Source: Metallyticus violacea
Lineage: Eukaryota; Arthropoda; Insecta; Mantodea; Metallyticidae
Reading direction: 5' to 3'
Length of the DNA: 64,000 nt
Assembly: GCA_030762175.1 (NCBI GenBank)
Contig: CM060838.1
Span: forward strand, 15,134,001 to 15,198,000
The notes beneath the pieces were generated by a model. It was not told the DNA's origin. It made no database searches and saw only the letters and a program-made list of their open reading frames with translations. This document shows positions 23,201-36,323 of this stretch, piece by piece; position 1 is the first letter of the stretch; each line of letters begins with the position of its first letter. Both the position numbers and the translations under genes were made by a program.

Positions 23201-26200
23201 GATATTTATTTACCTGAAACAAGAGAACATTATCTTATATATGACATTTTAATCATTCTATATATACATTGTCTTTGAAATTTCCCAAACATAGAAGTCA
23301 CCAGAGTTAAGAGATATCAGGGCGCATATTACGAGTTCTTATATAGATTTAAAACAACAACGGATAACTAAGATTGAGAGAAGCGACTAATTGAGTATTA
23401 TAATTAAAATTTTTTAATCTAGGAAGAAGTTTACAAGAAGTTTACAAGGCTAGGCATTTATTTAATTACTTTTCTTCTTTGGTTACCTTCCTGCGGTTTT
23501 AGGGCTTATATCCCCTGGGACTAACAAGCCAATTGCCCGGGTCAGTCGCCTGTAGGACAGTTAATTATCTCTGGCCACACATAGAGGACACGTACATATT
23601 GAAGGATTGCCTGAATGGATGGTCAGTCCAATTATGTCAACGCCGCCCCGAAGATATTAACAAACACAGAAAGACGCAGACACACGCGCGCACAGATGAA
23701 ATGAGGATACTGTGGAATGGAAGGTGAATCTGCGGCAGAGAAATAATTCGCGATTAGCCCTTTCTGAAAATAATCTGAGGAAAATCTCAATTAGATTAGT
23801 CGATCGGAGAATTTTGATGTAGGACTTAACGGAATAGAATCACAACAGTTACCACCTTAGCTAATCCCCTTAGTTAATTTTTTTTTCTATGTCGGTTTAG
23901 TATCGAAAGACCGTAACACCGCGTTCTTGTGTTAGGGAGGTTTTTTCCGAGTAGGAATCTCTACAAAAATGTATAAATCTTCAACTCTTTATTAAGCTTT
24001 TGCTAATGAAAAACAACCTTTTTGGTTTCTGTCTTTTGTAGAGCTTCTTTCTATGCTATGCTTTCTGGTCGGTCCGTTTCATTATCAAGTCATGTAATCA
24101 ACACACTTCCAACTTTCTTTGTCTTGCGCAAATCTGAAGCGTCAGTTCTTGTACTCTGTGCAAAGTTTTGTGCTGAAGAGACATTCAACAAATCAATTTT
24201 TTCCCCTCGCTGAATTAGCCAATCGAATTTTTACGTACAAAGCATGGAATCGGCCACTGTTACAAGGAACAGTATAATGCGATGAAGTGCAAATAAATAT
24301 TACTTTGTAAACTGCAAAACCTGAATCATACATTTTATATAATTACATTCTCAGAGGAAAAAAGCGGGATTTGCCTTATCTTTGTTTACCTGAGCTGGCA
24401 TTTTTACGAATAGCATAATATTTTGCACTATCATTCTAAAGTATCACTTTTGACGCTTATTACCTAATAAAAATTATAATTTTCATTTAGAACTGTTTTG
24501 TTCAATGTACAGGCTGCAATTAGCTTGTATTCTTTGAGAACAATTGCCCTGACTCATGATTAGTTAAATATTTTAGTCATTAGCAGGAAAATGTATACTT
24601 CACAATATACTAACAAAAATAATTCTTCGGAATGTATGGTACAACAACAGCAGGACAAACTTCCGTTGAGCAAGAACTGTAAACACATTGGATCTCTTGG
24701 GTAGAAACCTGTTGTTTTTAGTAAGAAATGGTGTTATGTTTTAAGAAGTGTACGTTTTGTTATGCAACAGTGCCAACTAGTTTTCGTCAACGATCTGCTA
24801 GTTGTTTCTACAGATTTTCTGCCTTCCTAAGAAACCAGTTTTTAGCAGGGAATCTGCCCACCGTTACTATGTTTTGAACTATGTAGTGTGTGCTTGCCTT
24901 GGTGGTTAAGTGAACATAATAGCTATACGCTAGGCGCGTCAGTGCTGCCACCTGATTCGCTTCCCTAATGAAATCTCGGCTACATCATAGTAACTTCTAG
25001 ATGACGGTACATATTCGTAAATACAAGATAACCAGAATGCGTTTTTTCTGTTTTATTTTCCGTCTCTGTTTAATGCGATTCTAAAACTTCTAGGGATAAT
25101 ACGGGGCTTTATGCCCTCTTCAAGGGGGGTTGAGAACTACATTGTTTTACAAATATTATTGTCAATAAAGCCTTTTTGTGCATAAATTAAAAATAAATAC
25201 AAAATCTATAATTTTTTGCTTTGATTCTCCAAGCTAAAGGTAATAGGAAGGTGGATTAAAAGTTCGATTAGCTAATTTATGTATCAGCATAGTAGGCAGG
25301 GAAGCTTTTTGCTTAAAGGGAATTTTCGAAACATTTTCACAGGTTCCAAGTATCACTAAGTATACTAGCGATAACTATCACCAGAAATGATAAGTTATTG
25401 AATATTAGGTGTTGAAATATTTGAAAATCTCAAATTCTCGTTCACTTAAAATTAGAATCCAGTTACTCTTTATGTATTGCACAGCATTTGAAATTACTCT
25501 GACTTATTCCTCTGGCAACTGAATTTCATTCTTTAAATATTTTTCTGTTAAGTTTTTATTACTTTAAAAATCGAGTTATTTCAATATTTATAAAATGTAA
25601 GATTTTGAGCCATGTTTGAAAGTAGATATTTTCCGGTACTTTCAGTAATTGCAGGTTTTGTGCACTCCTACAAAGCATACAATAATTTTGTTCTAAGTTT
25701 GTAAAGCTCATTGAATTAAATTGTGTCTACCCGAACCTGCTACTATTATATACTTGTATACTTTTACACGATTTTGTAAAATAAAAATGTCTTCTAGATG
25801 CACCGGTCTTTACTGACATGAAGCAATTTGAATACTGTTCTAATTGAAGGGGGTATTAAAGAAAACGGTGCCGTCAAAAATGTACAATTCCAGTCTCATT
25901 GTTCAGTTTGTTGAATATACACGAATAAGACATCAAATTTCAGTCGATAAGAGCAAATGAACTTCGTCTCTCCCCTGTTCAGCAAGTGACGTGCTTTGCC
26001 AAACTGCAGTTGGCACGATAGTTTGTCTTTTGTTAGTAATGTTCCTTTGTTTTCTGTATTTTAAGTAGATACTGTGCTCTACTTACTTAATAGCTTTGAT
26101 CATACTTTCTTCTTTTTAATTTAATAATAACTTAGTGGAGTTACTCTGTTAGTTTCAAACCATTGACTTCAAAATGTCACATAATTCGACCTGCTGACTT

Positions 26201-28750
26201 TAAATAAAAGCAGTGTCATTAGCATCGGAAGAGAGAAGCGCGGAATGGATGAGAAAATGAACTTCAAGAAAAAAGAAAAAGACGCTTTGAAATCATGTAC
26301 TTGTATAACCTCCAGCTATGCTTATATCTACTTAGTGAAGTGTACTTTATAAACTTTATTAACATTGCCTGAGGACATTCGAGAACAGGTTTCTGAAGGA
26401 TTTTAAAGTTCGTTATTCTGAACATTGAATTTTTAAATCCAAAAGTAAAACAAATAACAGTCTTTTGTAGAAATAAGAACCTATATACGTATATAGGTAC
26501 TGGAACGTGAAATATTCATTTTATAGCTGTATTTGTCTTGAATTTAGTAGCAGCACACTATTCGGTCCGTTTGTTAATAGTGTTGATAATTATTTCACTT
26601 ATGTGACGTCATCTTTAAATGAACTCAATGAAACGAAAAACATTTTTGAATTTTGACCAGTCACAGCCGAATATCGCAGTGAAATTATTGAATTATATAT
26701 CAAATCCGTTTTATCACGTGATATGCATTTGTCTTGTTATCAATGTAGCCAACTCTATACCTGCACTATATAATTCATCTGCACGCATCACTGACCACTT
26801 TTCTGTGTTTTCAGTATTAATGTGTATTCACTCAAGCAATTGTTTTCGCGTATTTAGACTGTTTAATCTGAAATCATTTTATAAATTAAGTAACAATATC
26901 TGCCTGAGCAACAACATATTTTAAAAACATTTGTTCAGAACGGGAAAATATTTTTTCTGTTTTGTTTTTCTCAGTTGATATTAGTAAATCAAACGGTAGC
27001 GACTGTAATAGTCGACTTTCGTCTTTTTCATTCTTACGGTTTCTGAATAGGCAGGTATTTATAAATAAATATACACATTTATACAACTGTTAATAATCCG
27101 TGCGCTAATTTAAAAAATATATATATATCACTTTTATTCTTATTCTATTCATGAAATAATCCCAAACCCGTATTTGGCTCTTCCTTAACAATCAGCATTC
27201 GTCTGATGCTAGATGGCTTGAAAGGGTTAAGTATTCATAATACAAATAAACAATTATTATAATATTATAAACCAAGTTTAGGGAATTATATTTAAATTCT
27301 TATTTTATTGGTGAAATAGTCTTAATAAATATCACTGGAATGTCTGTGATTTCCAGATTAAATTTACTCACTACGTTCGTGAATTGTCGGCAATCTCAGA
27401 TCCCCTTGTGATATTACTTATGATAATTTATTTTCTTACGATAAACTATTTTTAGTGTACTCTATGGCAAGGTGTTTCTTTGAAAAATTAGCTAACATAG
27501 TGATAATTTCTGAATTATGTTTCAACTGTTAAGGTTAATATTTCTGGGAAAATAATATTGTAACATTTCTAAAATTATACTAACTATAAACTTCGTAAAT
27601 TAGGCGGTAATTCTTTTAATATGACAACATAAATAAAAATAAGTAGGGGGAATCTTAGAATAAAAACAAGAAAATCTTAAAAAAGAACAATTGTTTTGAG
27701 CAAAAAATAAAACAAAAATTGATATCAATTATTGTATATTGATCATTTGAACAATATTTACTACTAAAAAGTTATGTTTTTATCCTTTAGAGCAGAAAGA
27801 ACGTATGACCTCCAGCATTTAATCTCTAAAATTATTGTAGGTCTTACATTCTCTCTCGTGGCGTTGCTATTCCACTTAATTCCATGCTGGCAAGTGTGTA
27901 ACCTTGCAGTTATATTTCTATACAGGGCATTTAAATGCTATTTATATACCAGATATATTCCCCCCCCCCTCTTCCTCTAGGGTTGCACTCAGAAATCGAC
28001 CTCTGCTCACAAAGTTTTATTTCATTTCCTCGAGGACAGATTTAACATGTGCACCACATACGGATGTTGCTAAAATTATTTTCCATTCTACCGATTAAAG
28101 AAGTACCTGTAAGCCTCCAGTTTCATGAACTCATTCATGAAGCTGTTGGAAGATAACATGTGACCGCTATCTTCTATTTGGAAAGCGTTCGGGACACACA
28201 AGCATCTTGCAGCACGGCTGTTGCATCATGTTTGCCCATAAATGAAACTCTTGTCCGTCAGATCGGGAAATTTGAGATCTGGCTTAGAGGTTATCACAAA
28301 ATAAAACTCGTTTTGTACATATGAATAGTAAACATTATACTGTATACTGAAATGACACGACGAACAAGGTTAAACGTTACATTGAACAGAACAATCTGAT
28401 GGTTAATGTCATTCATTATTTTGCCAAACACAAGAAGTTAGTCGATACTACTATCATAAAGCGATCCTAGCGGAAAACTGTGAAAGTTTTCTTGCACATA
28501 AAAAACATTGCTCTTGACTTCCTCTGTCATCTCTCAAACGTTATGAAAGCTATGTATCTAATACATAGATACTTTAGGAAAGCTTAATTTATCCTTGCTC
28601 TCTCAGCTAGAGTTCTGAAGTGATTTCCAGATTTATATTCTTGCACTACCTGCACCCTACAACGACGTATAAATAATAAATGTAGTTGTACATACTGTTT
28701 TACTTAGAAATATTTCGGTTCAATATAATTAATGATTAATAGTATTTTTC
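23201..28750. other. Long stretch without recognised genes
   Basis: AT-rich, with many frames of 60-100 codons that have no recognisable domain and noisy composition. The only structured items are a 20-nt palindrome at 26479-26498, a short TA run near 27115-27127 and a C run at 27961-27970. Confidence 0.5.
26479..26498. repeat. 20-nt perfect palindrome
   Basis: ACCTATATACGTATATAGGT reads the same on both strands. Confidence 0.9.
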
Positions 28751-28949
28751 AAGCGTTGCCCACCGCCACGGGTGGCCGAGGTGGTACCCTAGGTAGGTAC
28801 CCTAAAATTAGGCCTGGAACATTTCCTTACTTAAAAAAAATCCTTTCCCAATATATAATTTCATTTCATGTATCATCAGTGTCACCGCCGGTGGTGCCTG
28901 AGTAGTAAAAACGGGCGTTAAACACTAATAAAAAAAAAAGCGTTGCCCA
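28751..28949 (+). mobile_element. SINE-B copy with deleted head and perfect 12-bp duplication
   Basis: Starts CCGCCACGGGTGGCCGAGG as in complete copies, then jumps straight to GGTACCCTAGGTAGGTACCC. Most of the tRNA-like head (including the B box) and the following body are therefore missing, and GGTACCCTA is partly repeated at the junction. The rest of the body and an A-rich tail follow. AAGCGTTGCCCA is present on both sides (28751-28762, 28938-28949). Either the deletion predates insertion or it arose later without touching the flanks. Confidence 0.95.
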
Positions 28950-30713
28950 GCTTATTTCAAATTAATTCTAGGAACATGTGCCTTGTCTGAAATTAAAGTA
29001 GTTTTGAAGCATTGGCACGTAAATTATTTTTAAGTCAAAGGAACATAAGAGTCCCTCTTTCCAAATCTCTTAGTGCTATTTGCATTTTATCCTGCATACT
29101 TTGTTTAATAGTTTACTAGCCAGAGGCGGCTAGTGGAATTCTGCTGTGTAACGATCTCATTGTGCTAATAAAATTGATAAACTAAGGTCATATTCAATTT
29201 AAAAATAATTGAACCAATATTTAAAATACAGACCAGAGGCAGCTAGGTTTGTGTGACGTGCAGTATAATATTATTTTAGAGTTTAACAATTTTAGGTATT
29301 GCTCTGAATATGATCAATGTCTATTCGCATGTACTATGCTAACAAAAAAGAAGGGGGAAAAAAAAAAACAACAGAAGTATATAACCGCACCATTTAATCA
29401 TCCTTGTTCAGTCATCGCGAAGTTGATTAATACATTGCTTGTAGCATGCAGTAATGTGCTCTACTGGGAGAGTTCATTTCCTTTTTATGGTGTGAACACT
29501 TCCCTTTCTGTTCTCTTGCAGTGTTTACGCACGCGGATTCAGTTTGCGGCAACTGATAACAGTAAAATATATTCACCTCAAACACGTTCTCTTCTCGCGC
29601 CTTGGTACTACTGAGCCACAAAAGGCATTAATAACACAGTCGTAAATTTCAAGCGCCATGCCTTGGTTCCAGTCTTCATTTGGGATGATGGCCATTTTGT
29701 GTAGATATGTGACTATTATTTCCAGTGTTCACAAGACGATACTCTGAAACTGACAGTGTTTTCTTCCCTCTCCCCCTCTACACAATGTTTATGGGTAGTG
29801 ATTTTGCATGAATCATAACTTCCTTCGAGCTAAACCTAAAGAACACAGACATCATTCTGTCAACAGTGTTATTTTTTCTATGCAGTAGTGAAAAGTCAGT
29901 ATATAAGTGTAGCAGAACTAGTCTTGGCTAATATTAACACATTTCATGTTTTAAGTACTTCGATAAAATGGTTATAAAATTAATAAAATTCACAATGGAT
30001 CTTTAATATCTTAGCTAACAATTAACTACTCTAGACAATTTTGAACTATAATGTATAATTTATACAAGCTTATTAACACAAACGTGCTTAAGACTGAAAT
30101 TCAATTAAAAGGGCAACACTTTGGTAATGGCAGAAATAGTAAGTTATACAACTTTGTTAGCGTGGATAAAGAACAATATGTTAATCTCTCGCGTCGCGAT
30201 CATTTAAAATAATTTATTATGTTTGATGTTACCCAATGTAACTCGTAAAAAGTTCAAACTAGTGCTGTGCAGAGTTAAAAAATTGACATTAGATTTACAT
30301 AATTCGATAAATAGTTTTTAACCTATTCTAATATTTCTATATTAACACTTTAATAACCTTGAATCAAATTGCAGTTATGATTGCCAATAATGTTATAAAA
30401 ACGTGAGAAAGACGATATTATTCCTCTTACGCGTCAGTATTGACCGCTTTAGACACTTTGCAGAAGTTAAAAGACGTTTTACCCATAAAGGTTGTGCGAT
30501 CTTTGCTACGATTAGTAGTTGGCATTAAATATACTGTGCGGTAAAAATGAAAACCAGTCTGGGGTGGGCGTAGAAGAAGGAGCAAGGTATGGCACTTATA
30601 ATAGGAGTTAGGTACAAAAAAGGCTCGCGGAAATTAAACAACAGTTTATAGAGGCAAAATGAAGAGAGAATAATATTACTTAGTTTAGATTACGAACTCA
30701 AAATCTGAAGGGA

Positions 30714-30721
<8 letters not shown>

Positions 30722-30754
<33 letters not shown>
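30722..30754. repeat. (TA)n microsatellite
   Basis: About 16 TA units. Confidence 0.96.
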
Positions 30755-30756
<2 letters not shown>

Positions 30757-33250
30757 CATGAGTTCTCAAAATATATGGGATCTGGCGTGCCAGGCCCACT
30801 AAAGTACAGATTGATTTTTCTCCAGAGACAGAGAAAATTGACAGCACATTCCAATAAGCTGCCCAGGTACTGAACAGTGGAGGTTGAAACTAAATTTGCT
30901 AAATCGAATAGGGATAGGTTAGCATGTTAGGATCTGCTTGCACAGAAAGGCAAATTGCCAAAGCTTGGTGTTTTTCTATTCAGAGTCGTGGAATTAGAAG
31001 GAATTTGTTGGAGTAGATGGGATCTTTGAGTCTGTATGTGTGTGTGTATTTATGAGTGGTTTCTTCATTTCTTTCACCAGTGACTGAAGTTTTAATAGAC
31101 CCACAGCTTATTTTCTTTTAAGACGACCAAATGCGGCCGGTTGTGGCATGTCCAGCTGCCAAGACGCAAAATTCCGTGCGAACGGTAGAGACATATTTTG
31201 AATGCCTTGTAGATGCAAGTAGTTTGGAATCTTACTCCATTAAAGTTCTTAATTAAGGAATATATCAGTTAATTACCTGATACAACATCGTTAAAATATA
31301 AATTCATGAATTAAAAAAACATACAAAGTAAAAAGTTAGTTTTCATTGTGACACATGAATTCTGAGCAAGGTTATGTTGAAATGCTAATATCCCAATAAT
31401 AGAACCTAACAGTGATATAAATACAGAGTACTAAAAAGGGATTCAGTAAACGCTTTTTAACAATAAATATGAATATAGCATAAACAGGCACAAATAAGAG
31501 CTTTTAAGGTTTTATGGACTTTAATGTAATATGAGAACTAACAATACGAACGTTACACTTTTGTAATTTGATACAACTCTATCGCATTTCATTTTCCTAA
31601 TTTGCGCATCCGCACCCTTTTTATTTCATAATTTAGATTTATAGTTTTATGCTATACTCCTTTTTGTGAAGTAAAATACAAAATTTCCACGTGATAGCTG
31701 TATGGAACATGATAATCAGTTAAATATAGGCATTTACTGTTAACTATTACGTTGAAAGCAGCAATTTCGGCTATACCACATACTTATATTTTGATAGACG
31801 TCTTTTACTAAGATTAAAGATGAATATGAGAGATACACTGCATATTATCTACTCAGTTCTCTTTTATTTTGAATTTTATCTCATAATTCTTAAAATATTT
31901 CGTGTTCCCTTAATTATTTGTTGTATGCTACTTTTTATTTATTTCATAAATGCATATTCATAAACGTAGAGCAAATTTCTCTGTTTGCTTATGGATTAAT
32001 GGAAATCATACAAACCAACAGAAAATCAAAATTGTATTGCAAATATTTTGTGCATATTTTCTCATATTTTTAATAGTTCGTATAGAATGGTAGATAAATT
32101 GTTCCTTGTACTCAAATGTTGCCTAGCATGGCAATTCATTAATGGCCCAAAATCGCGATTGAATGCATAAAGCTTATTTATTTATATTAACAAAATAAAA
32201 TATGTTATGGACATATGCGTGCAATGTTTTTGACAAAATCAGTCTGAATTTTAAAACGAACACATGCATGGCAGAGAAAGATCCGATTAGATCAAATTTT
32301 AATGTTTCTAATACATGACGTTTCTAAAATCATATAATAATAGTAGACTATATACTGTTATTATCGACCGCTGGAAAGTGTGAGGGTTAATAACATGTTC
32401 TGATGATTGATAAACAGATCCATTTACCAGATTGTAGTGGTAAACTTATAACTATCGGTTTGCATGCTCCATCGTCATCACTGCAGTGGTTCATTATAAT
32501 ATCGCTTTAATCCTGATGAACTAATTCTGCTTCGCTGCTTTTAAGGTTTTTATTCACCAGCTCCCACATCAGTACAACAGCAACAAAAGAGACAGTCACA
32601 AAATGAGCAGTAAGGCATTCAAATGTCTTTCCCCCATTAGTCTAGACTTGTGCCTTTTCTTTCACGGGATTTTAAATGCTGAAGTAACTGTAAAGTTCAG
32701 TTCTATAACACACAGATGTAAGTTGTTAAATGAATGTACAGTGATATTTTTGCTTTACGTTTTTTTTTCTTTGTTGATTTAATAAAAATAAAATAGTTCA
32801 CTGCCAATCGTACTATAATTATGCTAACATGTTTATTGCCTTTTCCGGTAAAATTGCAGTAAATCTTGAGTTTAACGTTTTTATTCACAAAGTGCATAAT
32901 TTAAAAGAGGTGCGTATGTCCGTTGTTGCACAGCACGTATCTTCCAACTTATCGTTCCGTTGACCTTCAGCTCTTAAATCCTTTCGCCTAGCTGCAAGTT
33001 AGGATCAAATGGCTCCAACTGCGACCAACAATGGTAATAATGTACAATTTTGTTTTTATAATTTATTATTAAATCATGTTTTAATCACATTGGTGCTTTA
33101 ATAAGTTGTTTTCAAAAATGTTATTTTTATTATAGTTTGGCCATTTTGGAACAATGAGTTTAGTAAAGATTCTGGTTTAGATCATTTTTGTAACTTATTG
33201 TTGGCATTCTTATCACTTCAACTGACAGTCGGAGCTTTTACCAGAGGGTA

Positions 33251-33291
33251 ATATGATATCATATATCATATGATATATGATATGATATGAT
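33251..33291. repeat. ATATGAT-type repeat with a 28-nt perfect palindrome
   Basis: Positions 33256-33283 form a perfect palindrome centred between 33269 and 33270. The block is made of ATATGAT/ATCATAT words, so slippage is the simplest origin. Confidence 0.85.
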
Positions 33292-35995
33292 AAACGACAC
33301 TTTCTACGAGTGCGCCCTAGAATAAAAGAATACAAAACGTAAAAGACAATGGAAATTTGGAAACATTATTGGCAAGAGGGGGAGAAAGCTACATTAGATT
33401 AAAATATATTACTTTTCAGATAATTCATGTCGTTGAACTACTATTTTTAGATAATAATCATTAAAGAGCAGACATCTTTAGTATTTTATGTGCTTTATAA
33501 ATAACATTGGTTGTTAATTATTGTTGTTATTGTAAAATGATTAGGGATTTAGGAGCAAGACAGTTACAGGTACAGGTACATTTTAATATTTATTTTATTG
33601 ATTATATTGACACGTTCCATAACTACCCAGCGACTCTTGTTTCCTTTTCCTAATATCTTTTCTTATGACATCTATGAAGATGTAACTATCTACTTGCTTA
33701 GTTATGCTAGTTGAAGAATTTTTTTTCCAGATTATCAAAGAGTGAATGTTAATTTCTATATATTCAGTTTACAACATCGATTTCAGCTATGTATGCTTCG
33801 GGGCGGGGGATAGATGTAACACACAATCTTATACCTGTTTGGTGATCTATTCTTAAATTACTTTTTCCTAGTGTTCCCAAAAAACTTGCAACATGGGGCA
33901 AACGCCACTCAAAATAAAGTACAAGACTTGCTTCTGGAAAATTTTTATAACCATCTGTTACCAATGGTCATTTCCTTAACGGACATTCTTCCCCCAATTA
34001 CAATCGAAATCGACATAACAATCTAAACAAAGAGTATGTCATAATATTAAATGAATTTTTATAAGAAATGTATTTATTGATATAGTATACAATATTTTAC
34101 ACTTCTGACGATCTTTTTGCATATGTTTTATTTATAAATAAGGTAAATTCTAATAATTTAACTTAGTGTTTACTATAAACCAGTACTCCTGATTTGCAGT
34201 TTGTAGTTTTTATTTTATTTTTTTAAATTTTTTAAATTTTTTTTATTATTATTATTTTTTTTTAATTCTGCAATACTTACATCCTGCTATCTTGGTTCTA
34301 CATCAGGACGTAATACTCCAGATTTCATTTATTTATTCCTCTTATATCTTTCAATACAATTTAAATTACAATTAAATTTTACAGATTTTAAAATCTACAC
34401 TACTAATACTATGACTAAACAAGATTAAAACTTCAAAAAACAAAACCGGTACTGGAATCCAGCACTACGGCTATTTACTATGACTTATAATAACATCTAC
34501 AATTGCAACTGGTACCCAGTAGCAATGATTACATTTAAACTTTATTAATTTACAATTATTATCCAATTTACTCTATGCGTCTTCATTTCTGCTAACGCTT
34601 GGTATCCGGGCTGCTCCCTACTGGAATTCCTGGCAACAGAACCTGGACATCAGTGGAGTTGCTGCCGGTCTCAAGCAACAGCTATACTGGACCATGGTGT
34701 GTTGACAGTGTAGTTTCCTTCGCTTCTCTCCTTCTCTTGACCTCTGTCTACTTCTCTCAACTGCTTCGTTTCCGCCCGAAAACTGCCATTATTCCTTTCT
34801 TCTGTCAGTTCTGCTCTCTTCTTCTTATTCAAATTCAATTTGTAGTTTCTATATAAGTAATATTTTTTCTTGAAATGGCATTAAGTTGGTGGCACACTTC
34901 TGGTAAATGTGATTGGTAGAAAAGACTCTTGATGCAACATCTAAGCTATACAAAATGGAAGGCTCGCTATTTATAAAATGAAGACTAAGTTAAAAGTACC
35001 ATCTGAGCGCCATGTTGAGGCATCATACGGCCAATAGTATTTAGTAATTGAATTGAACCTTGAGGAGGGCATTCCAAAATCCAATCTGTGGTGTATGTTC
35101 GTATTACACCCAAAACCAATTAAAAAGTGCTGTTCACAATCCAATAAATGCATTGTTACAGATAAAGTGTGGTTGGAACACACGTAGATGAATATATTGT
35201 TCTTGATTAATGAAAACATAAATTATTTTTATATAAAAACATATTGTAATACTTTTTAATAAGCGGAAAAGTTTATTTTGACGGACAGAATAATGCAACA
35301 CACAAAGATCTCTGTTGGTTGAGAAACTTAAGTAGTATTTTAATATAAACTATGAATATTTCAGCACATTGCTTTCCTCTCACTTAACTGACAATTAGTA
35401 TGAAACTAAACAGCTTGCTTTGTACGTTTTAATTACAGAGATACAGAGAATGTACTGCATTTAATAATCTGCAGCCGTTGTGAACGCTTTGAGTTGAATT
35501 TGCTATGCGATGCAACAATAATTTAATAAAGCTGCTAAATTTTTCATGTAATTACCTTTCATTCCCTAAAGGGTTTTTATAACTTTTCTCTAAAGCGCTT
35601 TTTGAAGCATGCTATATTGGTTAAATATAGGCATTTTCCTAGTCAAAATGCGCGAAACTGGAAACAATTTATTTTCTGGTTTGAACTCAATACCTAATGT
35701 AATTATAAATAATATGTAAGTTGGTTCCACTATATATCTAGAAATACCGTTTCTATTATTTTAACATTTTATTTGTTATTATTGTTTTATATTTTCATCT
35801 TTTCCTTCTTTCTAGTTGTTTATTATACTTAAGCATGTAAATTGAACGACACATGCATAAAATATGTCTGTAGAGTCTTTATTGTTATATATATATTTAT
35901 TTATTATAATTTTATAACAATAAAGACACACTACTACTACCCCCCCCACCACCATCGCCAACACTACGGTCAATGAAAATTATGCATAAATGGAT

Positions 35996-36323
35996 TCACT
36001 TTTACATCAGTAGGTCCAGGTGGTGCAATGGTATCATACTTGCCTTCTAAACCCAAGATCGCGGGTTCAATCCCGGATAGGATCGACGGATTTTTTCGGA
36101 AGTAAAACTAAAAGTATGGCTTCCTTCGGAAGTGAAGTAAAGCCTTGGGTCCCGTGTCGTACATTTACGGCATGTAAAGGAACCTCAAGCCTGAAAGAAG
36201 AGGCCTCTGAGCAAAATTTGTCTGGCGTTTCACGCCTTGAATTAAATGGGACGTTGATGACCTGAGATGTTAAAGTGCGTTCATAAATAAATAAAAAATC
36301 AACAAAAAAATCACCTTTCACAT
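35996..36323 (+). mobile_element. SINE-A copy with imperfect 12-13-bp duplication
   Basis: Head TAGGTCCAGGTGGTGCAATGG, arm CTTGCCTTCTAAACCCAAG, B box GGTTCAATCCC, complete body, and the tail AATAAATAAAAAATC. Flanks TCACTTTTACAT (35996-36007) and TCACCTTTCACAT (36311-36323) look like a diverged duplication. Confidence 0.93.

Larger units (their letters stand above)
28950..35995. other. Long stretch without recognised genes
   Basis: Contains simple repeats and a palindrome listed separately, an A/T homopolymer-rich block at 34195-34265, and a GC-richer piece at 34590-34850 with an 85-codon open frame of no recognisable family. No transposase or reverse-transcriptase motif was found by eye. Confidence 0.45.

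Noticed and set aside
29119..29245. Two CCAGAGGC(G/A)GCTAG words resembling hAT ends
   Set aside because: Same orientation, no matching inverted end and no target duplication.
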